Part shown: positions 53,671 through 62,379 of the stretch, one piece after another | Layout: each line of letters begins with the position of its first letter | Numbering within the stretch: position 1 is the stretch's first letter | Source: JABDFW01 sp035550215 | GTDB taxonomy: Bacteria; Bacteroidota; Bacteroidia; Chitinophagales; Chitinophagaceae | Reading direction: 5' to 3' | Length of the DNA stretch: 64,000 bases | Assembly: GCA_035550215.1 (NCBI GenBank) | Contig: DASZPM010000003.1 | Location: 124,001-188,000, forward strand | Notes under the pieces: generated by a model | The model's database searches: none | The model's input: the letters and a program-made list of their open reading frames with translations, nothing else | What the model was told of the DNA's origin: nothing | Made by a program: the position numbers and the translations under genes

Positions 53671-54645
53671 ATGGACAAAGCAGCCACCCCGGCAAAAACA
53701 AAGAAATTTTTAGACCGCAGCATAACAGCAAGGGAAATAATTTTTGTACTGGCTGCATCACTCTGCCTGTCGCCGTTTGTATCACCGCCCGCAGCGCTGG
53801 TGATGGGCCTTGTAATAGCCCAGTTTGTCGGCCATCCCTATATTCATCTCAATCATAAAGCCACCCATATATTGCTGCAGGTTTCAGTGGTAGGGCTAGG
53901 CTTTGGTATGAACGTAGGCAGCGCGTTACAGGCAGGCAGGGAAGGAATAACATTTACTGTTTTCTCTATTTTAGGAACATTGGCTTTGGGTTTTTTCGCC
54001 GGCAGGTTTTTTAAAATTGATAAGAAAACGTCTTACCTTATTTCTGCAGGCACGGCCATTTGCGGCGGCAGCGCCATAGCAGCCGTATCGCCCGTAATTA
54101 AAGCGGAAGAAAAACAAATTTCTGTAGCGTTGGGCACTGTTTTCATTCTTAACTCTATTGCTTTGTTTTTATTCCCGGTAATTGGCCGCTTGCTGCATTT
54201 ATCTCAAACTCAATTTGGTATATGGAGCGCCATAGCCATACACGACACAAGCTCCGTAGTAGGGGCAGCGGGCAGGTATGGCCAAAAAGCGCTTGAGGTT
54301 GCCACCACCGTAAAATTGGCCCGCGCTTTATGGATAATACCGGTAACCTTTGTTTCAGCGCTTTTATTCAGGGGCAAAAAAGGCGCTGTAAAAATACCCT
54401 GGTTTATAGGGCTGTTTGTAGTGGCTATGGTTGCCGGTACGTACGTTCCCGTTATCCATTATTACAGCGGTTACATGGTAAGCATAGCTAAAAGCGGGCT
54501 GACACTTACCCTGTTTTTAATTGGTTGCGGCCTGTCACGCCATGTTTTACGCTCTGTAGGGTTTAAACCTTTAATACAGGGCGTGTTATTATGGATGGCT
54601 ATTTCTGTAACCGCTCTTTGGGCGGTAATAAACCTTGTCAATTAA
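53671..54645 (+). CDS. YeiH-family (UPF0324) putative sulfate/anion exporter
   Basis: The start is the ATG at 53671 (MDKAATPAKTKKFLDRSITA), not the upstream TTG of the open frame. A CACCTTTG element at 53644-53651, close to TAnnTTTG, lies about 20 nt upstream and supports this start. 324 residues, about ten membrane helices. YeiH signatures are VVGLGFGMNVG, SAGTAICGGSAIAAVSPVIK and GIWSAIAIHDTSSVVGAAGRY. The function is usually stated as sulfate export, but experimental proof is sparse. Confidence 0.9.
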   Translation: MDKAATPAKTKKFLDRSITAREIIFVLAASLCLSPFVSPPAALVMGLVIAQFVGHPYIHLNHKATHILLQVSVVGLGFGMNVGSALQAGREGITFTVFSILGTLALGFFAGRFFKIDKKTSYLISAGTAICGGSAIAAVSPVIKAEEKQISVALGTVFILNSIALFLFPVIGRLLHLSQTQFGIWSAIAIHDTSSVVGAAGRYGQKALEVATTVKLARALWIIPVTFVSALLFRGKKGAVKIPWFIGLFVVAMVAGTYVPVIHYYSGYMVSIAKSGLTLTLFLIGCGLSRHVLRSVGFKPLIQGVLLWMAISVTALWAVINLVN

Positions 54646-54664
54646 GTAAGCCTTTGGTAAGCCA

Positions 54665-55039
54665 TTATTGCTTGCCCGGCGTAGCGGGCGCGCCAACGGC
54701 ATTTTCTTTTGAAAGGCTTTCCTTATGTATCGCATTCATCACTTCCGTAATAAGCGTTGCTGAAAGATTAACCGCTTTACCCATAAGGATGTTTTTTTGC
54801 AATATAGCGTCAAAGCGGCTTTGCTGCAGTGCAGGTATGTTATGCCGTGCTTTGTATTCGCCTACGGCTTCCACCACCTGCATACGTTTTCCAAGTATTT
54901 CTATTAATTGCTTATCAAGACTGTCAATCTGTACCCTGAACATCGCCAGGCTGTCCGCAGGCGCAGTTTGCGCATCGGCTTTAAGCGTGCTGATTAAGGG
55001 TACAATCAATAAAACAATAAGCTGTTTCAGGCGAGGCAT
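54665..55039 (-). CDS. Exported AroQ-type chorismate mutase
   Basis: 124 residues. A signal peptide (IVLLIVPLISTLKADAQ) precedes an AroQ helical domain (about 30-115). Catalytic residues line up with E. coli AroQ: Arg in MFRVQIDSLDKQL, Arg in LGKRMQVV, Lys in GEYKARHN, Arg in QQSRFDAIL. Near the end the usual Gln (IHxESxxxQ) appears to be Glu (IHKESLSKE), as in some fungal enzymes. It would convert chorismate to prephenate, but outside the cytoplasm. The tail after residue 110 is unordered. It is convergent with yeiH (19-nt gap). Confidence 0.82.
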   Translation of the reverse strand: MPRLKQLIVLLIVPLISTLKADAQTAPADSLAMFRVQIDSLDKQLIEILGKRMQVVEAVGEYKARHNIPALQQSRFDAILQKNILMGKAVNLSATLITEVMNAIHKESLSKENAVGAPATPGKQ

Positions 55040-55317
55040 GGTTTTGCGTTTTTGTTGGTGTTGTTAAGGCATTAAAAATAAGCAAACTGTGTATTTGTTG
55101 TGGCGTTGTTTTAGTGATGCAGGCATAAATTTCTACATGCACCCGGCAGCCCGGAATAAATTTTTAGGGCCTGCTTTTTTAAACAAAAATTTAATTGCCA
55201 AACGCGGCCTGCATTTGGCAATTAAATAACATGGCGGCCTGCGTTTTTAACGCTTTATGGAATACTTATTGTGCGAAAAAATATGGTTTACTTATCTCCC
55301 AAATAAAAACACCTGTT
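55040..55317. other. Intergenic region with GGCCTGC repeats and a perfect hairpin
   Basis: 278 bp between the chorismate mutase start (minus) and the monooxygenase-like gene start (plus). The word GGCCTGC occurs at 55168-55174, 55206-55212 and 55236-55242, each followed within one base by T runs. The hairpin 55189-55227 sits among them. I see no gene in it: the upstream open frame joined to the following gene lacks features until the ATG at 55318. Confidence 0.5.
55189..55227. repeat. Perfect 14-bp inverted repeat with 11-nt loop
   Basis: ATTTAATTGCCAAA (55189-55202) and TTTGGCAATTAAAT (55214-55227) are fully complementary. Read on the minus strand, the stem is followed by TTTTTGTTT, like a terminator, yet no minus-strand gene ends there. 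Read on the plus strand it would lie in the leader of the monooxygenase-like gene. Confidence 0.65.
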
Positions 55318-55701
55318 ATGATTAAGTCAGCACTATTTGTTACGCTTGAAGCCAAGCCGGGCAAAGAACAAGAAGTAGAACAATTTTTAAAGGACGGCCT
55401 GCGCGAAATTGAATGCGAGGCTGATACCATAAGCTGGTATGCTATACGTACCGGTTTTTCCACCTTTGCTATTTTTGACACATTCCCGGGCGACCAGGGA
55501 AGGCAAAAACATCTTACGGGCGAAGTGGCAAAGGCGCTTATGGCCAAAGCTTCGCAGCTTTTGGTACATTCCCCATCTGTAGAAAAAGCCGATGTACTGG
55601 CAGCCAAAATGCCTGATGTTCACGGGGATGGTGCGCTAAATGAAAGCGGCAGCAAGTGGGCAAGACGACTGGCAAGACAGGAAGAGCTTGACCTCGTTTA
55701 G
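55318..55701 (+). CDS. Antibiotic-biosynthesis-monooxygenase (ABM) fold protein, YgiN-like
   Basis: The called start is the ATG at 55318 (MIKSALFVTLEAKPGKEQEV); the frame extends upstream without features. 127 residues of an ABM-type ferredoxin-like fold: ALFVTLEAKPGKEQEVEQFL, ISWYAIRTGFSTFAIFDTF, and GEVAKALMAKASQLLVHSPS. Family members act as small dimeric quinol or polyketide monooxygenases. The substrate is unknown. A terminator follows 57 nt after its stop. Confidence 0.85.
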   Translation: MIKSALFVTLEAKPGKEQEVEQFLKDGLREIECEADTISWYAIRTGFSTFAIFDTFPGDQGRQKHLTGEVAKALMAKASQLLVHSPSVEKADVLAAKMPDVHGDGALNESGSKWARRLARQEELDLV

Positions 55702-55758
55702 CCTTGCCAAAAGAAATCTATCACAATTAAATAAATATAGCGACAGGTAGCATACGCC

Positions 55759-55793
55759 GGCCTTGAGAACATACTGTTTTCAGGGCCATTTTA
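55759..55793 (+). terminator. Terminator between the ABM gene and the convergent acyltransferase
   Basis: A 12-bp stem (GGCCTTGAGAAC with GTTTTCAGGGCC, two G-T pairs) has an ATACT loop and is followed by the T-rich ATTTTATTT. It may act in both directions. Confidence 0.75.
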
Positions 55794-55794
55794 T

Positions 55795-57135
55795 TTATAC
55801 CCTTATATAAACTTTTTTCTTGTCTAAAAAGTAGCCGAAACTCCAGCACAGCAGCATATAACAAACCGACAGCAGCAGCGAGCCTACATACGGCGTGGCA
55901 TAGCCAAAAAAGTTATCAAACATCCAGTTCCATAAAGGCTTATCGCCAATGGTTACAATGTAAAAAACAATGGGCAGCAGTTCAGACAATAAATAAACCG
56001 GCAGCGGGTTTTTACCTACGGTTTCAAAAAAGCCCGGCCAGCGGCCGGTGAGCGAGAATTTACCTGCCAGCCATATAAAATACAATACCAGCGCGTCGGC
56101 CAGCACGGTTATTATTGTATAACCGGCGGTAATGGCATTTTCTGCATCAATAAATTGCGTGTAAATAAAATATGCCGCCACCAGCGTTAGTAAAATAAGC
56201 CGGACTGTTTTAATGGTGGAAAGAAAGGCTTCGCTTTTTTTGCTGGTAAAATCAACAAGATAAATAACCCCGCTCAATATCAGGCAGTCAATACCAACGG
56301 TGTGCAGCACAAAACTGCTTGTCCATAATTTTTTGTTGATGGGAAACTGGTAGTTCCAGAAATGGGCTATTACAATCAGCACAAAACCTGCAAGCATTAT
56401 TTTGGCTATGCCTTCGTACGTTTTACCTTTTTCCTGTACGTATTTTCCTACCACGTACCCCGCAACCACGTTACCAATGGCGGGGAAGGTGCTTAAAAAC
56501 CCTTCGGGGTCAAACGGAAAGCCCTCGCCTGTGTATAAATGTTTTAAACCAATAAGCCAGGTATCTAATTTAAGCACGGCATTGGTATGTATGTCAAGGG
56601 GGTCGGGGCCGTCGCCAAAATACATCATTACAGGCCAGTATAAAATAAGTATAAGTATGGTGATGATAACCGTTGTGCGTATTTTAAAGAAGTATATCAT
56701 CAGCGATGCAAACAGGTAGCCAAGTGCAATGCGTTGCAATACACCGAAAATTCTTGTTTCACCTATTGGGTTAAATACAATATTGCCTGCATCATTTTTA
56801 TGCACAAACGGGAACCAGTACATAAGGTAGCCCAGTAAAAATATAATGGCGGCGCGTTTAAATATTTTGCCCAATACTTTGCTGGTTGGGTAGGTGTTCC
56901 ACCGCCGCATTACAAAACTCATGGCGTTACCTACGGCAAACATAAAAGAAGGAAACACGAGGTCTGTCGGGGTAAAACCGTTCCAGTGTGCATGGTGCAG
57001 CGGGGCAAATGTTGTTTCCCCGTTACCGGCCATGTTTACAATAATCATAAAGCAAATGGTCATCCCCCTGAAAATATCCAGGGCGGTAAAACGCTGTACC
57101 TCGGTGGTAAGAAAGTTTTGGTCGTTGGTTGCCAT
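55795..57135 (-). CDS. HGSNAT/NagX-like membrane acyltransferase (DUF5009)
   Basis: 446 residues with about ten membrane helices. The N-terminal signature RFTALDIFRGMTICFMIIVN and LHHAHWNGFTPTDLVFPSFM matches heparan-alpha-glucosaminide N-acetyltransferase-like proteins. The His in HHAHWNG is the likely catalytic His. These proteins may transfer acetyl groups to sugars across the membrane. It is probably in one transcript with the DUF2905 gene 72 nt upstream. Confidence 0.87.
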   Translation of the reverse strand: MATNDQNFLTTEVQRFTALDIFRGMTICFMIIVNMAGNGETTFAPLHHAHWNGFTPTDLVFPSFMFAVGNAMSFVMRRWNTYPTSKVLGKIFKRAAIIFLLGYLMYWFPFVHKNDAGNIVFNPIGETRIFGVLQRIALGYLFASLMIYFFKIRTTVIITILILILYWPVMMYFGDGPDPLDIHTNAVLKLDTWLIGLKHLYTGEGFPFDPEGFLSTFPAIGNVVAGYVVGKYVQEKGKTYEGIAKIMLAGFVLIVIAHFWNYQFPINKKLWTSSFVLHTVGIDCLILSGVIYLVDFTSKKSEAFLSTIKTVRLILLTLVAAYFIYTQFIDAENAITAGYTIITVLADALVLYFIWLAGKFSLTGRWPGFFETVGKNPLPVYLLSELLPIVFYIVTIGDKPLWNWMFDNFFGYATPYVGSLLLSVCYMLLCWSFGYFLDKKKVYIRV

Positions 57136-57207
57136 AAAGCAAAGCAGTTGGGTGATGGAAAAATATGCGGCTTCTAAGGTAGAGGATTATTGGGGAAGAT
57201 TAGATGC

Positions 57208-57426
57208 TTATAAAAACTTTTTGATAAGCTGGAAAATAAGGCTTAATACTACGCTAAGCAGTATCATGGTAGTTACCGGGAAGTAGAAACGAAAGTTTTC
57301 GCGTTCAATACGTATATCGCCCGGCAGCCTGCCAAACCATTGCAGCTTGTCGTGAAAAAAATATACTATCACTCCCACAAAAATTATTACGACACCAGCA
57401 ACTATGATGTATTTACCCGCCTGCAT
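57208..57426 (-). CDS. DUF2905 small membrane protein
   Basis: 72 residues, two membrane helices (about 5-23 and 49-68) around the signature FGRLPGDIRIERENFRFYFP, characteristic of DUF2905. The function is unknown. A TAATTTTG -7 element lies immediately upstream (minus strand, 57431-57438), which would make the transcript almost leaderless. Confidence 0.9.
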   Translation of the reverse strand: MQAGKYIIVAGVVIIFVGVIVYFFHDKLQWFGRLPGDIRIERENFRFYFPVTTMILLSVVLSLIFQLIKKFL

Positions 57427-57599
57427 ACTTCAAAATTACAACACTGCAGGATATTTGGGAGATAAGGAGAATCGCCACTGCCGGTTCAGAGCAATTAACG
57501 GCGCTGAACGAAATAATCATTTTTCCTGCATGCAGCAAGCCCTGTTACTGCGAAAACTATATAAAATTCAGTTAGCTTAGCGCTACAAAACACCACCCC

Positions 57600-58637
57600 A
57601 TGTTTAAAAAAAAGTGGCAGCGTTATACAGTCGTTATACTTATCATTATAACAGTAGTCTACCTGCTGGGGCCGCATCCCAAAACACCGGAATACGCAAC
57701 GACGATGCCTGCTGTGCCGGCTGATGCTGCGGCATTGCAGCAATACATCAGCCGGCAGGAAAGCGCCCATAAGCTAAAGCCCGATAATGAAGCCCGCATA
57801 ATTTGGTATAACGACACTACTAAGGCAAAGACGGATTATGCTATTGTGTACCTGCATGGCTTTTCTGCCAGCCAGGAGGAAGGCGCGCCCATACACACCA
57901 ATATTGCGAAGGAGTTTGGATGCAACCTGTATTTGTCACGGCTGGCCGAGCATGGCATTGATACTGCCGACCCGATGATAAACCTTACCCCGGAAAAATA
58001 TTGGGAAAGCGCCAAACAGGCTTTGGCTATAGGAAAGCAGTTAGGCAAAAAAGTAATTTTAATGGGCACCTCCACGGGCGGCACAAATGCACTGCAGCTT
58101 GCCGCCGCTTACCCGGATGATGTGGCAGCGCTGCTATTATTGTCTCCCAACGTGGCTATTCACGATCCCAATGCATGGGTATTGAATAACCCCTGGGGGT
58201 TGCAGGTGGCGAGGCTGGTAAAAGGCAGCCATTATGTTATCGCCACTGACAACAGGCCCATTTACAAGCAATACTGGTACAGCAAATACCCCCTGGAGGC
58301 AGCAGTGCAACTGGAAGAGATGCTTGAAACCACTATGACAAAAGAAACTTTTGAAAAAGTAAAGCAGCCCGTATTAATGCTTTACTATTACAAGGATGAA
58401 GACCACCAGGACAGTGTGGTAAGCGTACCGGCCCTGCTGAAAATGTTTGATGAATTAGGCACGCCGCGCGGTGAAAAAATAAAAGAAGCAATACCCAATG
58501 CCGGCGACCATGTATTGGGCAGTTATATTAAAAGCCAAGATTTATTAAGTGTGCAAACCGCCATTGAAAATTTTATGGGGCATACGCTGCACTTAAATAA
58601 AGCGGCAGGCAGCACAATTGTAGAAGAGAGCAAATAA
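57600..58637 (+). CDS. Alpha/beta-hydrolase, carboxylesterase-like
   Basis: 345 residues; one N-terminal hydrophobic segment (about 10-24) as anchor or signal. The lid-bearing alpha/beta-hydrolase has an oxyanion HG in YLHGFSASQEE (86-87), nucleophile Ser158 in MGTSTGG and a catalytic His in NAGDHVLGS near residue 303. An Asp in the region YYKDEDHQD fits the acid. It likely cleaves an ester at the envelope. Its stop is one nucleotide from that of the convergent DoxX-like gene. Confidence 0.87.
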   Translation: MFKKKWQRYTVVILIIITVVYLLGPHPKTPEYATTMPAVPADAAALQQYISRQESAHKLKPDNEARIIWYNDTTKAKTDYAIVYLHGFSASQEEGAPIHTNIAKEFGCNLYLSRLAEHGIDTADPMINLTPEKYWESAKQALAIGKQLGKKVILMGTSTGGTNALQLAAAYPDDVAALLLLSPNVAIHDPNAWVLNNPWGLQVARLVKGSHYVIATDNRPIYKQYWYSKYPLEAAVQLEEMLETTMTKETFEKVKQPVLMLYYYKDEDHQDSVVSVPALLKMFDELGTPRGEKIKEAIPNAGDHVLGSYIKSQDLLSVQTAIENFMGHTLHLNKAAGSTIVEESK

Positions 58638-58638
58638 C

Positions 58639-59931
58639 TTACCTGTTAAGCGGGTACTCATTAATAAAATGAAAGCCGCGGTTAACCAGTAAGAAATTTT
58701 TAATGTCGTATTTTTTCATGGCAATCAACACGCTGTCATCCATCCACTTACCTTTTAATACCAGGCTGTCGTTGCCGATAAATGAGTAATCAAAATGCGA
58801 TTTTTTGGTAGTGTCTGCATAGCTGAACATCTCTATTTTCTTTGCGGTTGTATCTGGCCTGAAGGCATAATACACCATTTTGTCGCTTGTCATTTTAACC
58901 GTACTTACATTTGGCCAGTTAATAATAAGGTTACGCCACCTTGTGGTATCTGTAAGCAGCGGGGCAATAGTATCATGGTTACGCACAAATGTCTTAACGC
59001 TGTATATGCCATACAACGGCGGCTTTGGCCTTGCCTCGCCGTATAACTTCATTCCCGTAATGGCGTCGGAAAGATTGTTGTACAACACAAAAGCAATTAT
59101 TACATACTTTGCTATCACCATAGCCGTGTTTAAGCCTTTCTTTTTAAACTTTGGCACATACATACTTTCAGGCTGCGCGGTTTTGTTGCGGAAAAAGAAG
59201 TTGACAAGGCGCCTTCTTTCCTGCAGCAGTAAAAACAGGCTCATCACCACCAGCGCGCTTGACATAAGTTTTACGGGCACATCAAAACAAAAATTAATCG
59301 CCACTATATTACCTGCAATCACAAGGCTTAGTATTGCCCCAAGCCGCGTGGTGCGCCTGAACAGCAGCAGGAAACCGGCGGTTACCTCGCCAATACCCGT
59401 AAAGTAGTTGTAGCCTTTTGAGAAACCGATGAAATTCCACGCGAGCCCCATAGGTGAAGACTGGCCGTAAGGCTCCATTAATGTATTAAGGCCGGGGAAC
59501 GGAAATTGCAGCTTGATGATTTTTACAATACCATAATTAAACATGCTGAAGGCGAGGAAGTAACGCACCAGCGTTGTAAGCCAGTAATACAGCGTATTAT
59601 AGCTTGCGCGCTTTTTGTCAATTAATGTCCATATAATACAGCCAATAGCGGCCATAACAGTTAAAAAAAGCAGTATTACATAATCGTAGGTGGTATCGCC
59701 GCTGCCATTGGTAAATACGGTAATATCATAACTAAGATGCAGGATGTGTTTGCCTATCCACGGAATAAGGTTATGAAAGGGTGGAATATAAAACCCATAC
59801 ACGTCATCAACATAAGGAAAAAAGCCGTTTGGGTTTAGAAATATGTAAAAAACAAAAAAAAGGAAGCAAAACCTGAATATTATTTTTTTCACAAAGCTCC
59901 ATGGCTGTGAAGTTGAAATAGTTTGTTCCAT
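58639..59931 (-). CDS. DoxX-like integral membrane protein with C-terminal soluble domain
   Basis: 430 residues. The N-terminal half has about seven membrane helices: WSFVKKIIFRFCFLFFVFYI, then a DoxX-type core with YFLAFSMFNYGIVKIIKLQF and FTGIGEVTAGFLLLFRRTTR. A last helix (MVIAKYVIIAFVLYNNLSDA) leads to a beta-rich C-terminal domain (about 310-430) that should be periplasmic. This resembles the long DoxX-like proteins of Bacteroidota. The role is unknown. It converges with the hydrolase gene. Confidence 0.78.
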   Translation of the reverse strand: MEQTISTSQPWSFVKKIIFRFCFLFFVFYIFLNPNGFFPYVDDVYGFYIPPFHNLIPWIGKHILHLSYDITVFTNGSGDTTYDYVILLFLTVMAAIGCIIWTLIDKKRASYNTLYYWLTTLVRYFLAFSMFNYGIVKIIKLQFPFPGLNTLMEPYGQSSPMGLAWNFIGFSKGYNYFTGIGEVTAGFLLLFRRTTRLGAILSLVIAGNIVAINFCFDVPVKLMSSALVVMSLFLLLQERRRLVNFFFRNKTAQPESMYVPKFKKKGLNTAMVIAKYVIIAFVLYNNLSDAITGMKLYGEARPKPPLYGIYSVKTFVRNHDTIAPLLTDTTRWRNLIINWPNVSTVKMTSDKMVYYAFRPDTTAKKIEMFSYADTTKKSHFDYSFIGNDSLVLKGKWMDDSVLIAMKKYDIKNFLLVNRGFHFINEYPLNR

Positions 59932-59951
59932 ATATATTGTTTATACATTTG
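59922..59951 (+). promoter_or_regulatory. Promoter of the lipid-kinase gene
   Basis: TTTG (59922-59925), an 18-nt spacer, and TACATTTG (59944-59951) followed by C make the best match to the Bacteroidota promoter in this window. The -33 box overlaps the start of the divergent DoxX-like gene. The transcript would begin near 59958, about 46 nt before the ATG. Confidence 0.75.
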
Positions 59952-60003
59952 CAACTTAACAAAAAGCGGGGAATAAACGATTGCCTGTAAAACTTAAATA
60001 TTA

Positions 60004-60903
60004 ATGAGGAGAAATATCGTTTTTTTGGTTAACCCTATTTCGGGTGGCGCAAAAAAAGACAGTGTGGTTAAAGAAATTGAAAAGGTTGCGAAAGAAAATG
60101 AACTGGATTACACATTCGTACCAACAAATGCAGAGGGGGATTACGAGTTTTTAAAAGATAAAATTACCCGCGATAAGGTTACTGACATTGTTATAGTTGG
60201 CGGCGATGGCACGGCAAACCAGGTAACAAATGCGTTGCGCGGTATAAAAATAAGGTTTGGTATAATACCCCTGGGCAGCGGCAACGGCCTGGCCTTTGCA
60301 GCGGGCATTGCCAAAAAACCTTTGCAGGCATTACAGCACATAATACAGGCCAAAACAAAACCGGTAGATGCGTTTTTAATAAACAACCACTATTCATGCA
60401 TGTTAAGCGGTATTGGTTTTGATGCCAGCGTGGCGCACGATTTTGCGCAGCAGGCATCCCGCGGTTTAATAACTTATACGCAGCAAACCATCATCAACTA
60501 TTTTAAGGCGCAGCCTTACCAGTTTGAAATAACCATAAACGGGTTTACTTTTTTTACGGAAGCCTTTTTTATAAGTATTGCCAACAGTAACCAGTTTGGC
60601 AATTATGTTACCATTGCCCCGCACGCCAACCTGAGCGATGGCCTGCTTGATGTGGTAATTGTGCAGAAAATGAACAAAGCTAAGCTGCCGTTTGCTGTGT
60701 TAAAACAACTGCGCGGTAATAATAAACTGCAGCAACTTGTTGATGATATAAGCAAAAAAACCGTTCTTAACTTCCAGGCGGAAAGCCTTTTAATTAAAAA
60801 CCTCAAGCTGGCGCCGCTGCATGTTGACGGCGAACCCAAAAAAACAGAAGCAGAGTTTAACATCCGGGTGTTAAAGCACAGTTTTGAGCTGATACACCCT
60901 TAA
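60004..60903 (+). CDS. Diacylglycerol/lipid kinase family protein (YegS/BmrU type)
   Basis: 299 residues. The N-terminal DAGK catalytic domain has VFLVNPISGGAKKDSVV and VIVGGDGTANQVTNAL, the nucleotide-binding GGDGT. The C-terminal beta-sandwich has GIGFDASVAHDF, FISIANSNQFGN and LHVDGEP. It phosphorylates a lipid with ATP at the inner membrane; which lipid is not known. It has its own strong promoter. Confidence 0.93.
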   Translation: MRRNIVFLVNPISGGAKKDSVVKEIEKVAKENELDYTFVPTNAEGDYEFLKDKITRDKVTDIVIVGGDGTANQVTNALRGIKIRFGIIPLGSGNGLAFAAGIAKKPLQALQHIIQAKTKPVDAFLINNHYSCMLSGIGFDASVAHDFAQQASRGLITYTQQTIINYFKAQPYQFEITINGFTFFTEAFFISIANSNQFGNYVTIAPHANLSDGLLDVVIVQKMNKAKLPFAVLKQLRGNNKLQQLVDDISKKTVLNFQAESLLIKNLKLAPLHVDGEPKKTEAEFNIRVLKHSFELIHP

Positions 60904-60996
60904 GATTGAATAGCTAATGATTTCCCCGCAGTTTGGCACTCTTTTTTCTATATAGCAGGTATCCGCAGCCCTTGCGGAAATTTATACCATGTAACC

Positions 60997-61740
60997 ATGA
61001 AAAATTATGCCTTCATTGCCTGCTTTGCACTGCTGTTTGCGGCCTGCAGTAAAAATAATAACGGCTCATCCTCCGGTGGTGCTCATTCGGATAACCTTTC
61101 GGTGGGTGCTTCTGCCCACGATTTTTTAAGCGGAGATATTTTCAGCACGCTTACCATCCAGGTAGAGTATTCCCCGGGCATGAAATTGCAGCAGCAGTCA
61201 ATTGATAACCTTACCGCGTTTCTGCAGGCGCACCTGCATAAAACAGGCGGTATAACTGTAACACAGTCGCCGGTAAGCTCCATCGCCAAAAGCACCGTAA
61301 GCATAGGCGATGTAAGCAGTTTTGAAGACAATAACCGCACGCTGTTTTCCGGCGGCAGTAACCTTGCCGTTTGCGTACTTGCCGTGGATGCTGATTATAG
61401 CAGCGCGGGTGTAGCCGGTGTGGCATTCAAAAACACGTCTATAGTATTGCTCGAAAAAACCATACAGGCAAACTCGGGCGGGCTTGCACAAGCAAGCCGC
61501 GTGGTGGTGGAAAGTTCTGTGCTGGAGCATGAGTTTGGCCACCTGCTTGGCCTGGTGAATATTGGTGCCGGCATGGTTACCCCGCATGAGGATGACGCCC
61601 ACAAAGCGCATTGTAACAATAAAAACTGCCTGATGTATTACGAAATAGAAACTTCCGGGTTTTTAGCACAGCTAACCAGCGCCGTTCCCCAGCTTGATGC
61701 CAATTGCGGGAACGACCTTAAAAGCAACGGCGGCAAATAA
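60997..61740 (+). CDS. Zinc metalloprotease lipoprotein (metzincin-like)
   Basis: 247 residues; lipoprotein signal ending LLFAAC17. Zinc motif His178-Glu179-x2-His182-x2-Gly185 (HEFGHLLGLVN). At the position where metzincins have the third His there is Asn188, so the third ligand may be His197 (VTPHEDD) or His205. A Met-turn-like NCLMYYE (Met213) follows. The family is annotated as membrane metalloprotease in Bacteroidota. Its substrate is unknown. Confidence 0.82.
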   Translation: MKNYAFIACFALLFAACSKNNNGSSSGGAHSDNLSVGASAHDFLSGDIFSTLTIQVEYSPGMKLQQQSIDNLTAFLQAHLHKTGGITVTQSPVSSIAKSTVSIGDVSSFEDNNRTLFSGGSNLAVCVLAVDADYSSAGVAGVAFKNTSIVLLEKTIQANSGGLAQASRVVVESSVLEHEFGHLLGLVNIGAGMVTPHEDDAHKAHCNNKNCLMYYEIETSGFLAQLTSAVPQLDANCGNDLKSNGGK

Positions 61741-61766
61741 AACTTTTTTTGCGCCTGTATGTTGTT

Positions 61767-61774
61767 TAGCTTTG
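61767..61774 (+). promoter_or_regulatory. Bacteroidota -7 element before the small membrane-protein gene
   Basis: TAGCTTTG fits TAnnTTTG. It lies 22 nt before the ATG at 61796 and supports that start rather than the longer frame overlapping the metalloprotease gene. Confidence 0.5.
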
Positions 61775-61795
61775 AAACCTCCAAAATCATACGTT

Positions 61796-62275
61796 ATGAT
61801 GAGTCAATCTTTACATGACATACTGGTGCACATTCACAGCGTAGGCCGCTGGGTGCTGCTTTTGCTTTTGCTTATCGGTATTTTTAACAGCCTCGTTGCA
61901 GGGCAAAGGCCATTTATACGGTCTGATGCGCGCACCGGGTTACTGCTTACCATAACAGCAGACATTATGTTATTGCTTGGTTTGGCGCTGTATTTTTTTG
62001 GGCCTATTGGCTACCATCTCCTTGCCAACTTTCCGGGTGGCATGGGCGCAGCAATGAAAGAACCTACAACCCGCTTTTTTGGCATTGAACATATAACAGG
62101 CATGATAATCGCCATAGTACTCATTCATATTGGTAAGGCACAGGGCAAAAAGAAGATGGCCGACCGGAAGAAACATGTGCGCACCATGGTATTTTATCTT
62201 CTCGCGCTTATCGTTATCCTGGCAACAGTGCCCTGGCCGTTCAGGCAAATTGGTACAGGCAGCGGCTGGTATTGA
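61796..62275 (+). CDS. Small membrane protein, four helices, cytochrome-b-like
   Basis: Start at the ATG after a -7 element; the longer open frame from 61694 would overlap the upstream gene by 47 bp and adds no features. 159 residues, four membrane helices, with His in the first (HDILVHIHSVGRWVLLLL), at GYHLLANF, at FGIEHITGM and at IVLIHIGKAQ. Conserved Hs in helices could bind heme, although no Cys-x2-Cys-His is present. Similar proteins are annotated as cytochrome B or hypothetical in Bacteroidota. The function is unknown. Confidence 0.78.
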   Translation: MMSQSLHDILVHIHSVGRWVLLLLLLIGIFNSLVAGQRPFIRSDARTGLLLTITADIMLLLGLALYFFGPIGYHLLANFPGGMGAAMKEPTTRFFGIEHITGMIIAIVLIHIGKAQGKKKMADRKKHVRTMVFYLLALIVILATVPWPFRQIGTGSGWY

Positions 62276-62300
62276 TAAATTATTATACTTCAAACATATA

Positions 62301-62347
62301 ATGGAGACAGGTTAAGGGATTTGTCCTTTTGCTTATCTCCATTTTTA
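62301..62347 (+). terminator. Probable terminator before tmk
   Basis: ATGGAGA (62301-62307) pairs with TCTCCAT (62336-62342); an inner AAGG/CCTT pair shortens the loop, and TTTTTATT follows. It ends the transcript of the small membrane-protein gene, 25 nt after its stop. Confidence 0.55.
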
Positions 62348-62361
62348 TTAAAAACTACCTG

Positions 62362-62369
62362 TACATTTG
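62362..62369 (+). promoter_or_regulatory. Bacteroidota -7 element before tmk
   Basis: TACATTTG is an exact TAnnTTTG match 11 nt before the tmk ATG at 62380, implying a very short leader. It supports the ATG at 62380 over the upstream TTG frame start. Confidence 0.55.
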
Positions 62370-62379
62370 GCGCAACTAT

